Of a DNA stretch of 60,523 nucleotides, positions 34,073 to 42,169 are shown piece after piece. The position numbers and the translations under genes were made by a program. The stretch comes from an uncultured bacterium (lineage in GTDB: Bacteria > Bacillota_I > Bacilli_A > RF39 > UBA660), in contig CAJMSU010000007.1 in assembly GCA_905216155.1 (NCBI GenBank), positions 1 through 60,523 on the forward strand, given 5' to 3'. Every line of letters begins with the position of its first letter. Positions within the stretch are counted from its first letter, which is position 1. The notes beneath the pieces are model-generated. The model searched no databases, was not told the origin of the DNA, and was given only the letters and a program-made list of their open reading frames with translations.

Positions 34073-34961
34073 TTTCCTTAATTCTACTTACAAATTTATA
34101 CATACCATCTGATTCTCTTAAAAATGTATACACATGATAATTAGTACTAGTAGTAGCATCTTCATGTTTTAATAAATTTCCATTACTATCATAAGTATCA
34201 TCAGGAACAGTAATAACATCTGTTTTTTCATATATTTTTAAAGTATCACCTTTTAATACTGCTTTTTCTATCTCATCCTCATATTTTACAGGTCCACATA
34301 TCCCTCCACTGCCAGAATAGAGATACTTAATATAACTATCCATATCTTTATTATAAAAATATGCTGTTGGGCCATAAAAAGTTATTGGAACACTTGTATC
34401 TAATTTTGCATCTTTCCCAAATAAATTCTTATATATAGTTTCTATATATTTTTTTGAATACATTTTTTGAATAAATCTCTGCTCAATTGAATTTTTTTGA
34501 TAATTATCAGGATTGTTTGCAGAACAACCAGAATAATAATTAACATCAGTACCATTAACATTAATTGATAAAACATCAGGAACATTAACGTCAGTACATG
34601 AAACTGCTTCATAATAATCATATTTTAAGTTATTTGCAACCAAAGTCATTTTATCTAGTTCTGGCACTTCAGCTGCTATATAATCATTATCTTGAACCAA
34701 ACCATATATTGAATATCTAAAGCAACTATGATCACTTGGAGTAACACTATTATATAAAGTTTGCACCAATCTAGAATTTATATCCAAATTTTGTTCCTTT
34801 TCTAATTTATTTCCTAATTTATCGGATGTTGAAACTGCCTTATTATCATTAAATATTAACTTCTTATCATAACAAATATATCCTACCAAACCCAAAATAA
34901 TTAGAATTAATAATACTAAAAATACAATTAATCCCTTATTACCCTTTTTACTCTGTTCCAT
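34065..34961 (-). CDS. Membrane-anchored extracytoplasmic protein, unknown function
   Basis: 298 residues with a short basic N-terminus (MEQSKKGNKG), one membrane helix (residues about 10-30) and a globular external part with about six Cys, Tyr/Asn/Asp-rich, and beta strands at the end (DGMYKFVSRIKES). No catalytic motif was found. It resembles the partial protein at 1-850 in layout. ATG 34961 is preferred over the GTG at 34967, based on GGTG spacing. It is divergent from sspI and probably transcribed alone. Confidence 0.7.
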   Translation of the reverse strand: MEQSKKGNKGLIVFLVLLILIILGLVGYICYDKKLIFNDNKAVSTSDKLGNKLEKEQNLDINSRLVQTLYNSVTPSDHSCFRYSIYGLVQDNDYIAAEVPELDKMTLVANNLKYDYYEAVSCTDVNVPDVLSINVNGTDVNYYSGCSANNPDNYQKNSIEQRFIQKMYSKKYIETIYKNLFGKDAKLDTSVPITFYGPTAYFYNKDMDSYIKYLYSGSGGICGPVKYEDEIEKAVLKGDTLKIYEKTDVITVPDDTYDSNGNLLKHEDATTSTNYHVYTFLRESDGMYKFVSRIKESK

Positions 34962-35084
34962 AAACACACCAACTTTCTCATTATTATATTTAAATAATAT
35001 AATTTTAAATTTATTTTGTAAACTATTTTTTTACCTTTTATGTTTTACTATGTCAATATTTGTAAATGAAATATTTTCAATAAT

Positions 35085-35115
35085 TGTATAAAAATTAATT
35101 TATTTATACATTATA
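35085..35115 (+). promoter_or_regulatory. Sigma-G (forespore)-like promoter of sspI
   Basis: TGTATA (35085-35090), an 18-nt spacer and CATTATA (35109-35115) resemble the forespore consensus TGnATA-N17/18-CATACTA. The SD AGGAGG and the sspI ATG at 35135 follow. Confidence 0.55.
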
Positions 35116-35134
35116 TAATCGAGGAGGAATATTT

Positions 35135-35371
35135 ATGGATATTAGTATAAGAGAACATATTATTAATAATTTTAAAGGAGACGACTATAATGCTTTAAAA
35201 CAAGCAATTGATGAATCAGTAGCATCACAAGATGAAGTCGTTTTACCAGGACTTGGTGTTTTTTTAGAATTAATATGGGAAAACGCTGATATGGAACTTA
35301 AGGATCAATTAATTGAAATTATTAAAAAAAGAGTCAGTGTAAATGCAGAAAAAGAGAATACTAATAATTAG
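35135..35371 (+). CDS. sspI: Small acid-soluble spore protein I
   Basis: 78-residue protein matching the SspI family: N-terminal IREHIINNFKGDDYNALKQ, the central VVLPGLGVFLELIWENA (the PGLGVxFExxWxxA signature) and a helical end (KDQLIEIIKKRV). In B. subtilis SspI is a minor SASP made in the forespore under sigma-G. A very strong SD (GAGGAGG) and a sigma-G-like promoter agree. It is the clearest marker here that the organism makes endospores. It stands alone, flanked by unrelated genes. Confidence 0.88.
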   Translation: MDISIREHIINNFKGDDYNALKQAIDESVASQDEVVLPGLGVFLELIWENADMELKDQLIEIIKKRVSVNAEKENTNN

Positions 35372-35381
35372 TATCTCTTTT

Positions 35382-36206
35382 TTAATTCATTTGCTTATAT
35401 AGAATTGTTTTTTCTACTACTCTTTTAACATCACTTTCATTAAATGGTTTTCCAAGCATATCGACTATTTGATAAGTAAATGCTCTATCAATTGTTTCTT
35501 TAGATGAATCTCCTGAAATAATTGATACTGGAATTTTAGTAAACAAATTATTTTTCTTCATATATTCTAATACTGCAAATCCGTCTACATTTGGCATATT
35601 TAAATCAAGTAAAATTGCTGATATAGTATTATTATTACTATTAGCCTGAATTAAATTTATTGCTTCTTGTCCATCTTTTGCTACTCCTACTTTGTAATTA
35701 TCCTTAAATATTCTAGATACAAAATTTCTAATTATATTAGAATCATCTACTACCAAAATAGTATTTTCTGTATAAACTTCTGCATTAGGTGCAATAGGTT
35801 GAGAGCTCATTGTTACAGTAACACTCTCTACAGGTTTTTCTGTGCTATCTTGTTCTAAATATTTTTTTACTACCTCAATCATTCTATTTGCTTCTTGCTT
35901 AAGAATATCAAAGTTTTCATATACATATGAGAAATCTCCCTCTTTTGCTTTCATCTCATGTTGATATGCTAACTCAGCAAGACGAGTAAAACCAAAATAT
36001 TTAGCATCACTTTTCAATGAATGAGCATATATTGTATAATTTGCCATATCCTTATTATTTTTATACATTTCTAATTTTGGCAATTTATCTTTAGCACCAA
36101 TTAAGAAATCTCCTATTGTATTATTGTAAGTTTCAATATCACCAAATAATTCCAAGCTTTTATTAACATCTACATTATTTGCCTTTAAGAAATTAATATC
36201 CATCAT
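35382..36206 (-). CDS. HPt domain fused to a response-regulator receiver domain
   Basis: 274 residues. Residues 1-115 are a four-helix HPt domain with phospho-His62 in IYAHSLKSDAKYFGF. A linker rich in Ser/Thr/Pro leads to a receiver domain (about 148-270) with acidic VVDDS, phospho-acceptor Asp201 (ILLDLNMPNVDGF), Ser231 region and Lys253 (GKPF). No kinase or output domain is attached, so it should relay or buffer phosphate within a multistep system. HPt before receiver is an uncommon order. The kinase partner is not next to it. The start is ATG 36206; ATG 36203 is equally possible. Confidence 0.88.
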   Translation of the reverse strand: MMDINFLKANNVDVNKSLELFGDIETYNNTIGDFLIGAKDKLPKLEMYKNNKDMANYTIYAHSLKSDAKYFGFTRLAELAYQHEMKAKEGDFSYVYENFDILKQEANRMIEVVKKYLEQDSTEKPVESVTVTMSSQPIAPNAEVYTENTILVVDDSNIIRNFVSRIFKDNYKVGVAKDGQEAINLIQANSNNNTISAILLDLNMPNVDGFAVLEYMKKNNLFTKIPVSIISGDSSKETIDRAFTYQIVDMLGKPFNESDVKRVVEKTILYKQMN

Positions 36207-36267
36207 AACTGTCCCTTCTTTCCACTACTATATAACTAGATTATAACATATTTTTCAATAATACAAC

Positions 36268-36293
36268 AAAAAAAGTTCAAAATCGAACTTTTT
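36268..36293. terminator. Terminator of the methyltransferase-like gene
   Basis: AAAAAGTTC (36270-36278) and GAACTTTTT (36285-36293) with a 6-nt loop and a T run on the minus strand. It overlaps the stop codon at 36292. Confidence 0.85.
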
Positions 36294-37002
36294 ATCTCTT
36301 TTTATTGTAAATAACTGGGTAATTACTACCATATTTACTTAAATTTGTTATTTCAAGGCTTCCCATGCCACTTTCACCTAATCGCTGTTTTGCAATTTTT
36401 ATAATTCTATTTTCCCAAGTTTGTTGTTGTATATCATCAACATACCAACCTCCACCAAAGCTTTCCTCTGCCTTACCAAGCGCAATCATGAAATTAGTCC
36501 CATTTAAACATGCTGTTTTAATTATCTCCTCAGTCGCACCATATGGTTGTAATCCAACAATTAAATCAGTACCACTAATAGAAATATGATTATCAAACTT
36601 TTTATCTACTAACTTTAAATTATTACTAATTGGTATCGTTGTGTATAGTCTTGGATCATATACAGTAACACTACCAGTATTTTGAGAAAGAGCTATTCTT
36701 TTACCTAGAGTTGGAAATATACCTCCACCTACTTCAACGATATTGGAATCAATATCAAAATTTTCTTTTATTAAATCAATAAAACCTAAAAATATATTTT
36801 TCTCTGGCTTAATTAAATCAAGCATATCATAAATTTCTCTTACAACATCAGGAAGATCAATTTGATCTAATCCCATCTTATATATTCCATTTAATCGCCA
36901 CAACTCATATTCCGTAAAATACTGACTATACTCACTTAAAAATAAAGCATACTTTTCTTCTAATATTTTCTCGTTAATTTCATTCCTAATCGCTCTTTCC
37001 AT
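36292..37002 (-). CDS. Rossmann-fold methyltransferase-like protein
   Basis: 236 residues. A helical N-terminal region (ERAIRNEINEKILEEKY, SQYFTEYELWRLNGIY) is followed by a SAM-type glycine loop IVEVGGGIFPTLGKRIA, an acidic strand end VTVYDPRLY and a later Gly-rich patch ALGKAEESFGGGWYVDD. The arrangement fits a class I methyltransferase, but the specific family is not recognised and no target motif is visible. ATG 37002 is favoured by GAGGA 9 nt upstream. It follows the obg/EEP genes on the same strand. Confidence 0.55.
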   Translation of the reverse strand: MERAIRNEINEKILEEKYALFLSEYSQYFTEYELWRLNGIYKMGLDQIDLPDVVREIYDMLDLIKPEKNIFLGFIDLIKENFDIDSNIVEVGGGIFPTLGKRIALSQNTGSVTVYDPRLYTTIPISNNLKLVDKKFDNHISISGTDLIVGLQPYGATEEIIKTACLNGTNFMIALGKAEESFGGGWYVDDIQQQTWENRIIKIAKQRLGESGMGSLEITNLSKYGSNYPVIYNKKR

Positions 37003-37047
37003 AAATACCATTCCTCAATGGCTCATATTATATCATATTTTTATATA

Positions 37048-37740
37048 TTAAACAATAACTTTTACAACAATCGGATAATGATCACTTATTGGTAAATCCT
37101 TAACAACTTCAAAACTTTTAACATTTATATCATTAGATACAAAAACATGATCTATAGCCCGATTATATTTAGAACATTTTAATGTTTTTTCACAAACATT
37201 GACTCTCTTGATATTTAGTTTTTCTAACTCTTTAACAAAATCTTTCAAAATATCATGATTCATCTTACAATTAAAATCTCCTGTTAGTATAATTTTATTA
37301 TTTTTACTTTTAATTATTCTAATTATTCTCTTTAATTGTCTTTTTTTACTTAATCTAAATTTAAAATCCAAATGTGTATTTATAATAGAAACAACCTCAC
37401 CAGACTTAGTTTTAATATCAACAACTTCTACTATTCTTTTAAGTGTAGATGGTAAATATGGTAATTTATAAGTTTTATCACCAATAACATTTTTATTAGT
37501 CAAAATATCAACGCACTCATTAATTTTTCTAAATATTTTTAATTTATATCTATACTTACCATAAAATTTATAATTTTTAGGCACCTTTTTTAATAAATCA
37601 TTATGACATTTATCAAATAACTCTTGAAAGCATAAAACGTCAACTTTTTTATTTTTTAGAAACCGAACTATTATATTAGCTTTTTGATCATTGTAATCAT
37701 TATAATTATTTTTTATATTAAAAGTAGCAATAGTTAACAT
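37048..37740 (-). CDS. Endonuclease/exonuclease/phosphatase (EEP) family protein
   Basis: 230 residues with the EEP set of motifs: LTIATFNIKNN, VLCFQELF (metal-binding Glu), IINTHLDF, ILTGDFNCK and the closing ISDHYPIVV, so catalytic residues are intact. Members act on DNA, sphingolipids or phosphoinositides; no signal peptide is seen, so a cytoplasmic nuclease or phosphatase role is likelier. The ATG overlaps the obg stop by one base (taATG), indicating coupled translation. Confidence 0.88.
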   Translation of the reverse strand: MLTIATFNIKNNYNDYNDQKANIIVRFLKNKKVDVLCFQELFDKCHNDLLKKVPKNYKFYGKYRYKLKIFRKINECVDILTNKNVIGDKTYKLPYLPSTLKRIVEVVDIKTKSGEVVSIINTHLDFKFRLSKKRQLKRIIRIIKSKNNKIILTGDFNCKMNHDILKDFVKELEKLNIKRVNVCEKTLKCSKYNRAIDHVFVSNDINVKSFEVVKDLPISDHYPIVVKVIV

Positions 37741-39020
37741 TAAGCTCTATAATCAAAATAGAAATTTAATATTCTAACTTGATCCCCTTCTTTTATTCCT
37801 AACTCTTCTAATCTTTCATCTATTCCCATTCTTCTTAGCTTTTTAGCAAATTTATAAGCTGCTTCATCTGATGAGAATTTAGTCATTTTAAATATTCTTT
37901 CTACTTCTTTTCCAGATATTACCCATGTACCATCATCATCTCTTGAAATACTAAATGGTTCTTCTTTTTTAAACTTATATAAAACATGACTTTCTATTTG
38001 TGAATCATCATATAATGGATTATTAGGGATTTCATCTACTAAATCAGCAAGACGATCTACAACCTTTTCAAGACCCTTATTAGTAGCAGCACTTACCTCA
38101 TATATCTCTATATCTTTATCTAATTTTTTTCTGAATATTTCCAAGTTTTCTTTAGCATTTGGTAAATCCATTTTATTAGCAATAATTATTTGAGGTTTCT
38201 TTATTAGTTTTTCATTAAAATCTTTTAGTTCCTTATTAATAAGTAGATAATCCTCATATGGATCTCTTAATTCTTGTGCACTCATATCAATAACATGAGC
38301 AATAACTTTTGTTCTTTCTATATGTCTTAAAAATTTATCTCCAAGTCCTTCTCCAAGAGATGCCCCTTCTATAAGCCCAGGAAGATCTGCCATTACAAAA
38401 CTTCTACCATCTGATGCTCTTACTACACCAAGATTTGGATTTAAAGTAGTAAAATGATAAGCAGCAATCTTTGGCTTTGATTTTGAAACACAAGAAATTA
38501 TAGTACTCTTTCCAACACTAGGTAATCCTACTAAACCCACATCTGCTAGCATTTTAACTTCTACCTTTAATGCTTTGTGTTCCCCTTCTTCTCCATTTTC
38601 TGAATAATCTGGAGCTGTATTAGTTTGTGTTTTAAAGAAAGTATTACCTCTTCCACCTCTTCCACCTTTTGCAATTAATTCCTCTTGATTTTTCTTTGAT
38701 AAATCAGCAAGTATCAAACCAGTATCTAAATCTGTAACTACTGTTCCAATTGGCACTTTCACTATTACTGGATCAGCACCTTTTCCATGTTGATTTTTTC
38801 CTCTACCATTTTCTCCTTTTTTACCCTTTATTGTTTTTTGATATCTTAAATCAAGTAGTGTATGTAATCCTTCATCGACCTTAAAAATAATATCAGAACC
38901 ATGACCACCATTACCACCATATGGACCACCCATAGCAATATATTTTTCACGTCTAAATGCAGTACAACCATCTCCGCCATTTCCTGCTTCTACTTTTATT
39001 TCCACTTCATCTACAAACAT
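37740..39020 (-). CDS. obg: GTPase ObgE/CgtA
   Basis: 426 residues. Obg glycine-rich domain (VEAGNGGDGCTAFRREKY, GGPYGGNGGHG), G domain with G1 GLPSVGKST, G3 DLPGLIEGAS, G4 NKMDLP, and a C-terminal OCT domain. It acts in 50S assembly, stringent response and, in Bacillus, sporulation initiation and stress. The start ATG 39020 is chosen as GGGGTG lies 6 nt upstream; the GTG at 39029 lies in the SD. In many Firmicutes obg is next to rpmA; here a zinc-ribbon gene intervenes. Confidence 0.97.
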   Translation of the reverse strand: MFVDEVEIKVEAGNGGDGCTAFRREKYIAMGGPYGGNGGHGSDIIFKVDEGLHTLLDLRYQKTIKGKKGENGRGKNQHGKGADPVIVKVPIGTVVTDLDTGLILADLSKKNQEELIAKGGRGGRGNTFFKTQTNTAPDYSENGEEGEHKALKVEVKMLADVGLVGLPSVGKSTIISCVSKSKPKIAAYHFTTLNPNLGVVRASDGRSFVMADLPGLIEGASLGEGLGDKFLRHIERTKVIAHVIDMSAQELRDPYEDYLLINKELKDFNEKLIKKPQIIIANKMDLPNAKENLEIFRKKLDKDIEIYEVSAATNKGLEKVVDRLADLVDEIPNNPLYDDSQIESHVLYKFKKEEPFSISRDDDGTWVISGKEVERIFKMTKFSSDEAAYKFAKKLRRMGIDERLEELGIKEGDQVRILNFYFDYRA

Positions 39021-39048
39021 TAAATTCACCCCATTTCAAAGTCACTTT

Positions 39049-39077
39049 ATTATATCAAAAGAATAAGTCATTGTCTA
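39049..39077 (-). promoter_or_regulatory. Sigma-A promoter of obg
   Basis: -35 TAGACA (39077-39072), 17-nt spacer, -10 TATAAT (39054-39049), 29 nt before the obg start. Confidence 0.75.
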
Positions 39078-39109
39078 ATGATTATAATATTTTATATATT
39101 ATTTATCAT

Positions 39110-39370
39110 TTATCTAAACATTCTAATTGCAATAAATGCAATAAAAGATATTACTGCAATAAATAAAAAAGCTAAAATAATTCCAAAAACTCCCTTACCA
39201 ACTTTTTCTGTCAAAGTATAATTATCAGAATTAATATCATTTTTACCAATATTTTTATCTTGTTCTATTATAAATTGTTTATTACAATAAGAACATTTTA
39301 CTTCCTTATCATTTATATTAAATTCTAAATTTGCCCCACATTTTGGACATGTTTTTTCAATAAGTTTCAT
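39110..39370 (-). CDS. Zinc-ribbon membrane protein
   Basis: 86 residues. N-terminal zinc ribbon with CPKC and CSYC pairs (about residues 8-32), a polar linker and one C-terminal membrane helix (about 60-82) ending with a basic tail. Such small zinc-ribbon/TM proteins are common in Firmicutes and uncharacterised. SD AAGGAG precedes ATG 39370. It lies between rpmA and obg. Confidence 0.8.
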   Translation of the reverse strand: MKLIEKTCPKCGANLEFNINDKEVKCSYCNKQFIIEQDKNIGKNDINSDNYTLTEKVGKGVFGIILAFLFIAVISFIAFIAIRMFR

Positions 39371-39451
39371 ATTTTCTCCTTTTATAAATAATATTTTATC
39401 ATCAACAAAATTTTATCATTTATTTTAAAACTTTTCCATACTTTTCTGCAA

Positions 39452-39477
39452 ACAAAAAGAGCTGTTACACTCTTTTA
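39452..39477 (-). terminator. Terminator after rpmA
   Basis: AAAAGAG and CTCTTTT arms (39470-39476 with 39455-39461) and a T-rich exit on the minus strand end the rplU-prp-rpmA operon. Confidence 0.78.
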
Positions 39478-39482
39478 TTTTA

Positions 39483-39773
39483 TTATTCTGCTACCGGATA
39501 AACAGAAGCTTGTTTCTTATCTCTTCCTAAACGTTCAAATTTAACAATTCCATCAACTGTTGAGAATAATGTATCATCATTTCCACGACGAACATTAACT
39601 CCTGGGAAAACTCTAGTTCCACGTTGACGATATATAATAGAACCAGCTGTTATAAATTCACCATCAGCTGCCTTAGCTCCTAATCTACGTCCAGCAGAAT
39701 CACGACCATTAGATGTAGATCCTTGCCCTTTATGGTGAGCAAATAATTGGATATCTAATTTCATAAAATTCAT
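39483..39773 (-). CDS. rpmA: 50S ribosomal protein L27 with a Prp-cleaved leader
   Basis: 96 residues. The body is a normal L27 (HHKGQGSTSNGRDSAGRRLG; FERLGRDKKQASVY). The N-terminus is MNFMKLDIQLFA, the Firmicutes-type leader that protease Prp removes after the Phe so that the essential mature N-terminus begins AHHKG. prp lies immediately upstream in the operon. A strong SD (AAGGAGG) supports ATG 39773 rather than the internal ATG at 39764. The same leader is found on L32 at 50564. Confidence 0.98.
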   Translation of the reverse strand: MNFMKLDIQLFAHHKGQGSTSNGRDSAGRRLGAKAADGEFITAGSIIYRQRGTRVFPGVNVRRGNDDTLFSTVDGIVKFERLGRDKKQASVYPVAE

Positions 39774-39784
39774 AATTCTCCTCC

Positions 39785-40087
39785 TTATTTTACTTCAATA
39801 TTTGCTGGATAATTAACTTCCAACTCTTTTAAAAGACTAACCATATTATTAATTAGTATCTGTGTCGTAGTATCTGTTGATTTAATATCAATACTAACAC
39901 CTTTTTTACTAACTAAATAACTTAGACTACCTTTATTTAATGCCAATATACCATTAATACTTGTCGTTACTATACTACTAGCAGCACTACATACAATATC
40001 TTTTCCATAATCATCATACATTGCATGACCTAAAATAGATATCTTTTTATACTTAGCATTTACCTTTTCTACTTTTACTTTAATCAT
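39785..40087 (-). CDS. prp: Ribosomal-processing cysteine protease Prp
   Basis: 100 residues. The conserved GHAMYDDYGKDIVCSAASSI carries the catalytic His (about 21) and Cys (about 33). It removes the N-terminal leader of L27 and, in this genome, perhaps also that of L32. It lies between rplU and rpmA, the standard position (YsxB). Weak SD and a 5-nt gap from rplU imply coupling. Confidence 0.95.
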   Translation of the reverse strand: MIKVKVEKVNAKYKKISILGHAMYDDYGKDIVCSAASSIVTTSINGILALNKGSLSYLVSKKGVSIDIKSTDTTTQILINNMVSLLKELEVNYPANIEVK

Positions 40088-40092
40088 TTCAA

Positions 40093-40395
40093 TTAACCAT
40101 TAATTTTAGTAATTTTAATTTTTGTATAAGGTTGTCTATGTCCTTGTTTCTTACGGTTAGATCTGTCTTTTGATTTATATTTGAAGACAGTTATTTTTCT
40201 TTGTTTACCATTTTTTAGGACTTCACCTTCAACAGTAACATTAGTAAGATAAGGACTTCCTACTTTACTATCAAGCATTAAAACTTGATCAAAGCTTACT
40301 ACATCACCAACATTTGCATTAATTTTTTCTACAAATATTAAAGAACCTTCAGTAACATAATATTGCTTTCCACCAACTTTAATTACAGCGTTCAT
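40093..40395 (-). CDS. rplU: 50S ribosomal protein L21
   Basis: 100 residues with the L21 pattern MNAVIKVGGKQYYVTEGSL, VEGEVLKNGKQRKITVFKYKSK, then NRKKQGHRQPYTKIKI. SD AAAGGAGG stands 8 nt before ATG 40395. It is the first gene of the rplU-prp-rpmA operon and is preceded by a structured leader. Confidence 0.98.
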   Translation of the reverse strand: MNAVIKVGGKQYYVTEGSLIFVEKINANVGDVVSFDQVLMLDSKVGSPYLTNVTVEGEVLKNGKQRKITVFKYKSKDRSNRKKQGHRQPYTKIKITKING

Positions 40396-40494
40396 CTAAT
40401 TACCTCCTTTATTTATATACTTAAGACTCGCTCTTAAGGTACAATAAATGTTTTTTAACCTTTTCAATGCGGTTTGAGCTTGAGGCGTCAAACA
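40396..40494 (-). promoter_or_regulatory. Structured rplU leader (L21-leader type)
   Basis: The 100-nt untranslated leader holds a strong stem (CTTAAGA with TCTTAAG, near 40421-40440) and upstream conserved-looking GACGCCTCAAGCTCAAACC segment. The position and size match the known L21 leader of Firmicutes, in which L21 binds to limit its own operon. Confidence 0.6.
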
Positions 40495-40499
40495 ATACG

Positions 40500-40529
40500 A
40501 TTATAGCATAAATATATTTACTATGTCAA
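40500..40529 (-). promoter_or_regulatory. Sigma-A promoter of rplU-prp-rpmA
   Basis: -35 TTGACA (40529-40524), 18-nt spacer, -10 TATAAT (40505-40500). Confidence 0.88.
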
Positions 40530-40534
40530 ATTTC

Positions 40535-42157
40535 TTATTTTAAAAGAACCTTTTCATCAATAATATACTCATCCAACGCATCATCTGCAATAATAAATTC
40601 TCTATTATTTATTATCTTAACAATCTGCTCACAAGTTATATCACACTCTAACTCTAAAATTATTTTTATTCTCTTAAATCCTATTTCATTAATATCTAAT
40701 ATATCAATATTTTCTAATACATTATCATATAAATTCATGCTTTTTAATTGTTTTATATTATTATCTAAATTTTTACTTGTTAAAAATTTAAATGATGTTG
40801 ACTTTTTTAAAGCATCCTTTAATTTTAAATTATTTATTATTTTTATATTTTTTTCTATAATCTTATAATCTGTTATAAATAATTCTTGATTATATTTTGA
40901 TATCATAGTAGGATTTATCTCATTATCTTTAAATAATTTAATGTTTTTTACTAAATTTTCATATAATGAATTCTCTACATCTTTATTAAATATTTGAATA
41001 TTTCTTATAACAAATTCTTTTGTTAATATTCCTGATTTTACTATTTTATCTACTGCCATTACTATATCTAAATCTGTTATAGTTAATATTCTAACCATTA
41101 TATCTTCATTTTTTATTGAAAAACTTCTTAATATATTAAGTATACTTACCAAATCATTATATGATGACATTTTACCTATTTCTTCACTAGTAGCATCTAA
41201 ATTATATTTATTTAATAATGTTTTTATTTTGTTTTGATTATCTATAGATACTAGTTCATATTCTTTTTCGATACTATTATAATATTTTTCATTATGACTA
41301 TCTACATATACAATTATTGATTTTTGAATTTTTTCATTTTCTGTTTTTTCTAACATAGACTTTACATTAGTAATTTCTTCTTTTTGACTTTCTTTTATCA
41401 ATAGTTTCTTTAATTCTTCATATTTACCTATTTCTTTTCTTAATTCTCTTTTTCTAGATTTTTCTTCCTTTATCTTTCTATCGCAATATCTTCTAATGTC
41501 ATCAAGAGAATCATTAATATTTTTCATATTATAATTTTCCTTCATCATTTTATTTTGGGCTTTTTTACTTCTCTTAGATGATATATTTTTTGAAAATTTT
41601 TCCTCTAATTCTTTCAAATCATTTACAATTGATGCTCTTTCATATTTCATAGTTTTAAATGTTTGAACCAATCTCATTGGATTTTCTATAGCCTCAGGTT
41701 CAATTAAAAATGTATTAATATATTCACAAGCATCTATCAAACCATGACCAACATTCATATCTTCATCTACTATTTTAGAAATCAACTCTATTATATAATT
41801 TCTTTCATCATCATTTAATTCTTGATAAGAATAATTATTATTATTTAGAAATTCAACAACAGCCATTCCTAGATTAATCAATTCATTAATCTCATCAAGA
41901 CTTGAATACTTAACAAACTCTGATATATTATCTACAAATGAAAGTATCTCCTCATAACTTAATTTATTTTTATAGGTAGAAATAGAAGCAATTAAAAAAT
42001 CATCTAAACCTATTTGAACCATATTTTCTATTCCCTTAAGTCTAGTATTATTAATAAAATTTTCCAAAAATTCTGTTTCTTCATCTTCTATATTTTCTTT
42101 TTCACGAAGTGATTTTATTTCTTTATCTATCTTTAAAATAATATTTTCTAATCTCAT
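40535..42157 (-). CDS. Unknown large helical-repeat / coiled-coil protein
   Basis: 540 residues, not recognised. Residues about 1-170 are helical with acidic stretches; 175-275 form a Lys/Glu-rich coiled coil (SKRSKKAQNKMMKEN... RKREL). Residues about 310-520 are regular helical units of roughly 30-40 residues with repeated phrases such as ILTKEFVIRNIQIF and KIIEKNIKIINNLKL, an arrangement loosely like mTERF-type helical repeats. No membrane segment or catalytic motif. ATG 42157 has SD AAAGGTGA. It overlaps the upstream 323-residue-type gene region by a 12-nt gap, so they are one operon, downstream of addBA. Confidence 0.62.
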   Translation of the reverse strand: MRLENIILKIDKEIKSLREKENIEDEETEFLENFINNTRLKGIENMVQIGLDDFLIASISTYKNKLSYEEILSFVDNISEFVKYSSLDEINELINLGMAVVEFLNNNNYSYQELNDDERNYIIELISKIVDEDMNVGHGLIDACEYINTFLIEPEAIENPMRLVQTFKTMKYERASIVNDLKELEEKFSKNISSKRSKKAQNKMMKENYNMKNINDSLDDIRRYCDRKIKEEKSRKRELRKEIGKYEELKKLLIKESQKEEITNVKSMLEKTENEKIQKSIIVYVDSHNEKYYNSIEKEYELVSIDNQNKIKTLLNKYNLDATSEEIGKMSSYNDLVSILNILRSFSIKNEDIMVRILTITDLDIVMAVDKIVKSGILTKEFVIRNIQIFNKDVENSLYENLVKNIKLFKDNEINPTMISKYNQELFITDYKIIEKNIKIINNLKLKDALKKSTSFKFLTSKNLDNNIKQLKSMNLYDNVLENIDILDINEIGFKRIKIILELECDITCEQIVKIINNREFIIADDALDEYIIDEKVLLK

Positions 42158-42169
42158 ATTTATCACCTT

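Noticed and set aside
36365..36589. 74-residue frame antisense to the methyltransferase-like gene
   Set aside because: No SD, no recognisable family, and fully covered by the opposite gene.
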